From contig NZ_CP073355.1 of the NCBI RefSeq assembly GCF_023525255.1, forward strand, positions 1,736,001 to 1,800,000: a stretch of 64,000 nucleotides of DNA, written 5' to 3'. Positions 60,247 through 64,000 of this stretch are shown piece after piece. Positions within the stretch are counted from its first letter, which is position 1. Each line of letters begins with the position of its first letter. The notes under the pieces are model-generated. The model saw only the letters and a program-made list of their open reading frames with translations, was not told the DNA's origin and did not search any database. Position numbers and translations under genes: made by a program. Source of the DNA: Thermospira aquatica. Lineage in GTDB: Bacteria > Spirochaetota > Brevinematia > Brevinematales > Thermospiraceae.

Positions 60247-61959
60247 ATGGCGTACCGTCGTCTTCTTCGATATGTAAACAAGCATGGGTGGTTATTTGGA
60301 TGTATGGTGATTTTTGCTCTTGGTGTGGTAGTGAGTAAACTTACAGCGGTGTATCAGCTTGCCGCTTTTTTTTCTGGTGTGTTTCTTGAAAAAACGATGC
60401 AAAATCCCTTTCAAAGTGCTTTTTTGCTTTTTTTGTCGGCGTCTTCCTGGGCTATTTCTCACTATGTGATGCTGGTGTGTTCTAATACCTTAGCTGTGAA
60501 GGTGTTGGCAGCCTTGAGACAGGATGTGTATGAAAAGGTACTTATGCTCCCGGTAGGATATTTTAAGTCCAAGCGTACGGGAGATATCATTAGTCGCTTG
60601 ACAAATGATATTCAGGTGGTTGAGGTTTTTTTGATGAATGTTTTGATAGAGTTGTTGGTTCAGCCGTTAACAGTGATAGCGATCATTATTATGATGGTGG
60701 TGAAACAACCACTTTTGACCTTGTACTTTTTTTCAGTCGTACCGATCCTGGGGATAGTCCTGGGTATTGTTGGAAATTGGGTGGAGCATGCTAGCCGAAA
60801 GGTTCAGGGGCATATTGCTGATGTGACATCCGGTATTCAGGAAACACTGTATGGGATAGATGTGATTAAGGGGTTTGCTGTGGAAGAGGTGATGAGGGAT
60901 CGGTTTTCAAGGCATAATCTGGGATATCTTTCCTCTCTTTTGCGAGAGGTTCGGATAAGGTTTCTCAGTACTCCGGTAGCGGAGTGGTTTGGTTCTCTTG
61001 GCATTATTATTATCTTGGTGATTGGTGGTCTCATGGTGCGACAGGGACAGATTGCAAGTGGGGATATAGTGTTCTTTCTTTTGCTGGCCACGGTGCTTTC
61101 TGAACCGCTCAGTCTCTCCAGTACGGTTTTTACAACGCTTCGTAAACTTTCTCCTGCTCTGGATAGGATTTATGAGGTTCTGGACTATGAGATTCCCGAT
61201 GAAAGTACGTTGCCTTCCTTAACCGAGGTGGAAGGGGAGCTTGTCTGCGAGAATGTCTCTTTTGGATATGAACCGGGACGCCTTGTTCTTCAGAATGTTT
61301 CGCTTACTATCCGCCCAAGAGAAACGGTGGCTATCGTGGGCCTCAGTGGTTCTGGGAAAACAACACTTGTCTCTCTTCTAGCAGGTTTTTATACACCAAC
61401 GAAGGGAAGAGTCCTGATCGACGGCAAGGAACTAACAAACTACAGCGGGAAAAGTTATCGGCATCACATGGGTATTGTGACGCAGGAACCAATTCTTTTC
61501 TCAGGGACCATACGAGAAAATATTGCGCTTTCTCGCCCTGAGGTATCGTTTGAGGAAATTGTTAAGGCAGCGAGGATAGCTCATGCCGATGTTTTTATAA
61601 GAAAACTTCCTCAGGGATATGATACATTGCTTGGGGATAAGGGGGCCCAGCTTTCTGGTGGAGAACGTCAGCGTATTGCTTTAGCTCGTGCTATCCTGCG
61701 CCGTCCTAGTGTTTTGATTCTTGATGAGGCAACCAGTGCTCTTGATGCGGAATCTGAACAGGCTATTCAAGATGCGATGGAAAATATTCTTGGTCAACAG
61801 ACCACTATTATTATTGCTCATAAACTTCTTACCATTATGCATGCGGATAGGATTGTTGTGCTCCATGAGGGGCAAGTGGTGGAAGTGGGGAGCCATAAAG
61901 AACTCCTGAAAAAAGGAGGGATTTATGCGAGACTTTTTCAGATGCAGATGGTGGATTAG
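60247..61959 (+). CDS. MsbA-type ABC exporter (fused membrane and ATPase domains)
   Basis: A 570-residue half-transporter with a six-helix membrane domain (1-310) and an ATPase domain with Walker A GLSGSGKTTLVSLLAG, Q-loop VTQEPILFSG, signature LSGGERQRIALARAIL, Walker B VLILDEATSALDAE and the H-loop His in IIIAHKLLTIMHADRI. The coupling region MLPVGYFKSKRTGDIISRLTNDI is typical of the MsbA/LmrA type, which flip lipids such as lipid A, or export drugs and peptides. It works as a dimer in the inner membrane. It is the last gene of the hisF block and is followed by repeat array 2. Confidence 0.93.
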   Translation: MAYRRLLRYVNKHGWLFGCMVIFALGVVVSKLTAVYQLAAFFSGVFLEKTMQNPFQSAFLLFLSASSWAISHYVMLVCSNTLAVKVLAALRQDVYEKVLMLPVGYFKSKRTGDIISRLTNDIQVVEVFLMNVLIELLVQPLTVIAIIIMMVVKQPLLTLYFFSVVPILGIVLGIVGNWVEHASRKVQGHIADVTSGIQETLYGIDVIKGFAVEEVMRDRFSRHNLGYLSSLLREVRIRFLSTPVAEWFGSLGIIIILVIGGLMVRQGQIASGDIVFFLLLATVLSEPLSLSSTVFTTLRKLSPALDRIYEVLDYEIPDESTLPSLTEVEGELVCENVSFGYEPGRLVLQNVSLTIRPRETVAIVGLSGSGKTTLVSLLAGFYTPTKGRVLIDGKELTNYSGKSYRHHMGIVTQEPILFSGTIRENIALSRPEVSFEEIVKAARIAHADVFIRKLPQGYDTLLGDKGAQLSGGERQRIALARAILRRPSVLILDEATSALDAESEQAIQDAMENILGQQTTIIIAHKLLTIMHADRIVVLHEGQVVEVGSHKELLKKGGIYARLFQMQMVD

Positions 61960-62560
61960 GTCTTTTCTATCACAGGTGATAAAGGGGCGGGAGACTTTTT
62001 GGAGTTTTTGTGGTTTTTCCCCTTTTCTATAAGCTATTACCTTTTCGCAGCTAGAAAAAGTCTGCCATGCTATTCCCTTATCGCAGTTAAGACGAAGATG
62101 CTTTTTGAAGCCGTTGCCATGTTTGGAAAAAGAGAGAAATGTTTGCTCTTACCCTGTTGCAGTTAGCTCCAGAGATTTTTAGCTATTCCCTTATCGCAGT
62201 CTAAACTCAGCCATTAGGAAGGAGTAATGCGGTAAAAGCCGCCATCCCCATTTTTTGGTTAAACGTTTAACCAGGGTTTTTCTGCCTTTTTTTGAGTGTA
62301 TCGGGTTTTGCTATTACCTTAATGCAGTTTAATGGGAATCAAAAGACTGTAACAAAGCAAGAGCATATCCAAAAAATTTCAGGCCAAACTTTTACACAGT
62401 GTTTCAATCCGTACACTTGATTGTAAAGAGATTTGCTCTTTCTTTATTGCAGTGTAACATTCTGACTTTTCCATGTGAGCTTTTAAAACAAAACTGCAAC
62501 AAGGTAAGAGCAACTTCCCACATCCTACGACAATCTTTTACTCCTGGGCTTGCTGTTTAT
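61960..62560 (+). repeat. Array 2 of the degenerate 18-bp repeat (8 clear copies)
   Basis: The gap after the ABC exporter carries the same 18-mer. Forward copies start at 62033, 62069, 62145, 62182, 62310 and 62435; reverse copies start at 62347 and 62494. A very weak copy at 62110 fills the double-length step between 62069 and 62145. Two copies (62069, 62182) are identical: GCTATTCCCTTATCGCAG. A perfect 16-bp palindrome, GGTTAAACGTTTAACC, lies at 62257-62272. The region also shares ATTTCAGG and the stretch before the copy at 62435 with array 1. No gene is seen in it. Confidence 0.85.
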
Positions 62561-62700
62561 CGTATGCTGTGATTTCACGTTTATGAGAAGATTGTTTAAA
62601 TATTTTCCAGTATTTTCGTAAAAAATATTGTGATGAAAAGGAAGCTTCCAGGGGAGTTTTTAAACTTTTCCATTTTTTTATGCAAAAGAGACAATTCTAT

Positions 62701-62729
62701 TTGACAAGAATTTATTTTCATGTTATACT
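62701..62729 (+). promoter_or_regulatory. Strong sigma-70 promoter for the TM1266-type regulator and hydG
   Basis: A consensus TTGACA, 17-bp spacer, TATACT. The expected start, near 62736, coincides with the first base pairs of the structured leader. Confidence 0.9.
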
Positions 62730-62736
62730 GAGTAAA

Positions 62737-62790
62737 CTCTGAGAGGTGGAAACCCCTCCTCAAGGAGACGAGCCCACATCGAGTCCAGAG
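62737..62790 (+). ncRNA. Structured 5' leader of the hydG operon (possible riboswitch)
   Basis: Three nested stems can be drawn: P1 CTCTG (62737-62741) with CAGAG (62786-62790), P2 GTGG (62746-62749) with CCAC (62774-62777), and P3 CTCC (62756-62759) with GGAG (62764-62767) closed by loop TCAA. The 3' strand of P1 touches the ribosome site GGGAGG (62790-62795) of the regulator gene, so folding could control translation. It does not fit any riboswitch class I can recall. Confidence 0.5.
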
Positions 62791-62799
62791 GGAGGCCTG

Positions 62800-63102
62800 A
62801 TGGATAAGAGAATCGGTATTATTGGCATCATGATTGAGGACTTCTCGCAGGTTGGCACTGTTTCCCGTATTCTGAGTGAGTATGGTGATACTATTATTGG
62901 GAGACAGGGGATCAATCTCAAAACCAATCACCTTCGCGTTATTTCTCTTATTGTCGAAGCAACAACCGACGAGATCGGTGCTCTCACAGGAAAACTGGGG
63001 CGTCTCCATGGGGTCAGGGTGAAATCCATCCTCTCGCGAACCCAGGAGGAAAAAGATGCTAACCCCCCAGACCAAAACGACGTCGTTTATCCCGAGAGAT
63101 GA
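62800..63102 (+). CDS. TM1266-type iron-only hydrogenase system regulator
   Basis: A 100-residue protein related to ACT and NikR C-terminal domains: RIGIIGIMIEDFSQVGTVSR, then a beta strand region (TNHLRVISLIVEATTDEIGA) and LGRLHGVRVKSIL. This small family sits next to hydE, hydF and hydG in many anaerobes and is presumed to regulate [FeFe]-hydrogenase genes or sense a ligand, but is not well studied. The ATG at 62800 follows AGGGAGG; an earlier in-frame ATG at 62746 lies within the leader. hydG overlaps its 3' end by 47 bp. Confidence 0.82.
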   Translation: MDKRIGIIGIMIEDFSQVGTVSRILSEYGDTIIGRQGINLKTNHLRVISLIVEATTDEIGALTGKLGRLHGVRVKSILSRTQEEKDANPPDQNDVVYPER

Positions 63103-64000
63103 ACTCTATAACCGACTTGATGAGGCACAAAAAAAGTTTTCTTCTCAAAAGCTTCGTGAGATCTTGCATGAGGCTCTTAAACTGAAAGGGCTCTCTCTTG
63201 ATCAGGTGGCTATCCTTCTTCAGGCAGAAGAGGAAAAGGATATCCAGGCCATTCTTGCTGCTGCAAGTCAGGTAAAAGAAGCTATTTATGGCCGACGCAT
63301 GGTGCTTTTTGCTCCTCTGTATATTGCAAACTACTGTTCTAACAATTGTGTGTACTGTGCCTTTCGAAAGGACAATACCACTCTCGCGAGAGCCAGGCTT
63401 TCTTCCAAAGAGATAGAAGAAGAAACGCTTGCACTTTTGCGAGAAGGACACAAAAGGGTGCTGATGCTTACCGGAGAAGATGAACGAACGCCTTTAGAGT
63501 ATTTTTTAGAGGCTATTCGTCGAGTCTATAGCGTGAAAGATGAACGAGGAGCTTCTATTCGTCGTATTAATGTGGAGATAGCTCCCCTTGATGTGGAGGG
63601 TTTTCGTAAGCTTAAAGCTGAGAAAATTGGTACCTACGCCTGTTTTCAGGAAACCTATGATGAGAAACTCTATACAAAATACCATCCGGTTGGTCCCAAG
63701 TCTGATTACCTCTGGCGGCTTTATGTGATGGACCGTGCCATGGAAGGTGGTATTGATGATGTGGGGATAGGGGTGCTGTTTGGGTTGGCAGACTATCGGT
63801 TTGAGGTACTTGCCCTCCTCGTCCACGCCAATCATCTGGAAGAGCGTTTTGGTTGTGGACCACACACCGTGAGTGTTCCCAGGATAGAACCAGCAGATGG
63901 GGCTCCTCTTTCCACAAGGGTTCCTTTTCCTGTCTCTGATCAAGATTTTAAAAAACTTGTCGCAATTATTCGACTTGCACTGCCGTATACGGGGATTATT
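63056..64000 (+). CDS. hydG: [FeFe]-hydrogenase maturase HydG (3' end outside window)
   Basis: The first 315 codons of a radical SAM enzyme that cleaves tyrosine to supply CO and cyanide ligands for the hydrogenase H-cluster. AGGAGG precedes the ATG. The radical SAM motif is CSNNCVYCAF (CxxxCxxC) at about residues 97-104, after RRMVLFAPLYIANY, as in HydG. Downstream are LMLTGEDERTP, RINVEIAPLDVEGF, CFQETYDEKLYTKYHP and GIGVLFGLADYRFEVLAL, which set it apart from the thiamine enzyme ThiH. The frame is open to the window edge. It implies that the organism makes hydrogen or uses it. Confidence 0.94.
   Translation, partial: MLTPQTKTTSFIPRDELYNRLDEAQKKFSSQKLREILHEALKLKGLSLDQVAILLQAEEEKDIQAILAAASQVKEAIYGRRMVLFAPLYIANYCSNNCVYCAFRKDNTTLARARLSSKEIEEETLALLREGHKRVLMLTGEDERTPLEYFLEAIRRVYSVKDERGASIRRINVEIAPLDVEGFRKLKAEKIGTYACFQETYDEKLYTKYHPVGPKSDYLWRLYVMDRAMEGGIDDVGIGVLFGLADYRFEVLALLVHANHLEERFGCGPHTVSVPRIEPADGAPLSTRVPFPVSDQDFKKLVAIIRLALPYTGII

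Noticed and set aside
61968-61981. Small hairpin TATCAC-AG-GTGATA after the ABC exporter as a terminator
   Set aside because: It is not followed by a T run, so it is not a convincing intrinsic terminator.
62257-62272. Integron attC-like sites (GTTTAAC and GTTAAAC)
   Set aside because: The bases match the loose attC ends only because the 16-bp palindrome contains them. There is no long imperfect hairpin of the right size and no integrase gene nearby.
58025-62511. CRISPR arrays in the two intergenic repeat regions
   Set aside because: The step of about 35 bp is suggestive, but the repeats are only 18 bp, vary between copies, occur in both orientations, and no cas gene is in the window.
62737-62790. 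Known riboswitch class (S-box-like GAGAGGTGG, TPP-like CTGAGAG) in the hydG leader
   Set aside because: Only short words match. The length and the other conserved blocks of those classes are missing.

Overview
The window looks like part of the chromosome of a diderm, anaerobic, motile bacterium, most probably a spirochaete. The evidence is a cheA-cheW-cheX-cheY run in the spirochaetal order, a spirochaete-type CheY with an N-terminal extension, many exported TPR proteins, lipoproteins and barrel-like outer-membrane proteins, and a fermentative enzyme set (indolepyruvate oxidoreductase, iron alcohol dehydrogenase, HydG for [FeFe]-hydrogenase). A thermophilic Brevinematales-like lineage is a guess. 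Coding density is high and most genes lie in tight, often overlapping operons.

Layout. 1-7054: the end of an OmpA-like protein, a cupin, an iron alcohol dehydrogenase, an MscS channel, then an aromatic 2-oxoacid module (iorA, iorB, a phenylacetate-CoA-ligase-like enzyme, a double ACT protein). 7055-7928: a gene-poor stretch with a dead, internally deleted insertion sequence. 7929-17106: a ComFB-like protein, DUF2225, a TPR protein, a SpoIIE-type phosphatase with its STAS antagonist, an ATP-grasp/FMN-barrel fusion and an inositol-monophosphatase-like enzyme. 17203-17364: two tandem valine tRNAs. 17485-25359: murC, the proteolysis block clpP-clpX-lon, HEAT and TPR proteins. 25373-29866: two chemoreceptor paralogues sharing nearly identical 3' halves. 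30374-36887: chemotaxis genes (unknown-cheR-cheB, then cheA-cheW-cheX-cheY, with cheX frameshifted). 36924-42869: ROK kinase, exported proteins, purU, a CBM48-like exported protein and a membrane protein. 42873-46898 (minus strand): a 2-oxoacid dehydrogenase, purC, RDD protein, exported protein, bcp. 47072-50835: small membrane protein, YbjQ, and a run of envelope proteins. 51391-52790: a fuller but decayed copy of the same insertion sequence. 52887-56660: grpE-dnaK-dnaJ. 56716-57955: an ion transporter with a frameshift at its N-terminus. 58576-61959: hisF, a HAD-Smr fusion and an ABC exporter. 62800-64000: a TM1266-type regulator and the start of hydG.

The most unusual signal is noncoding. 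The gaps on both sides of the hisF/HAD-Smr/ABC block (57956-58575 and 61960-62799) carry 19 degenerate copies of an 18-bp motif, about GCTMTTWCCYTDTYGCAG. The copies are mostly 30-40 bp apart, occur in both orientations and fall into two equal subfamilies. The two arrays are collinear in subfamily order and share other landmarks, so they look like diverged copies of one ancestral element. I do not recognise this element.

Other points of interest are two genes whose start codons are out of frame with their bodies across poly-T tracts (possible phase variation, or sequence error), a structured leader in front of the hydG operon, and a valine tRNA with C instead of U at position 33. Promoters that can be read by eye have a 17-bp spacer in nearly all cases, and the -10 hexamer is often TATACT.
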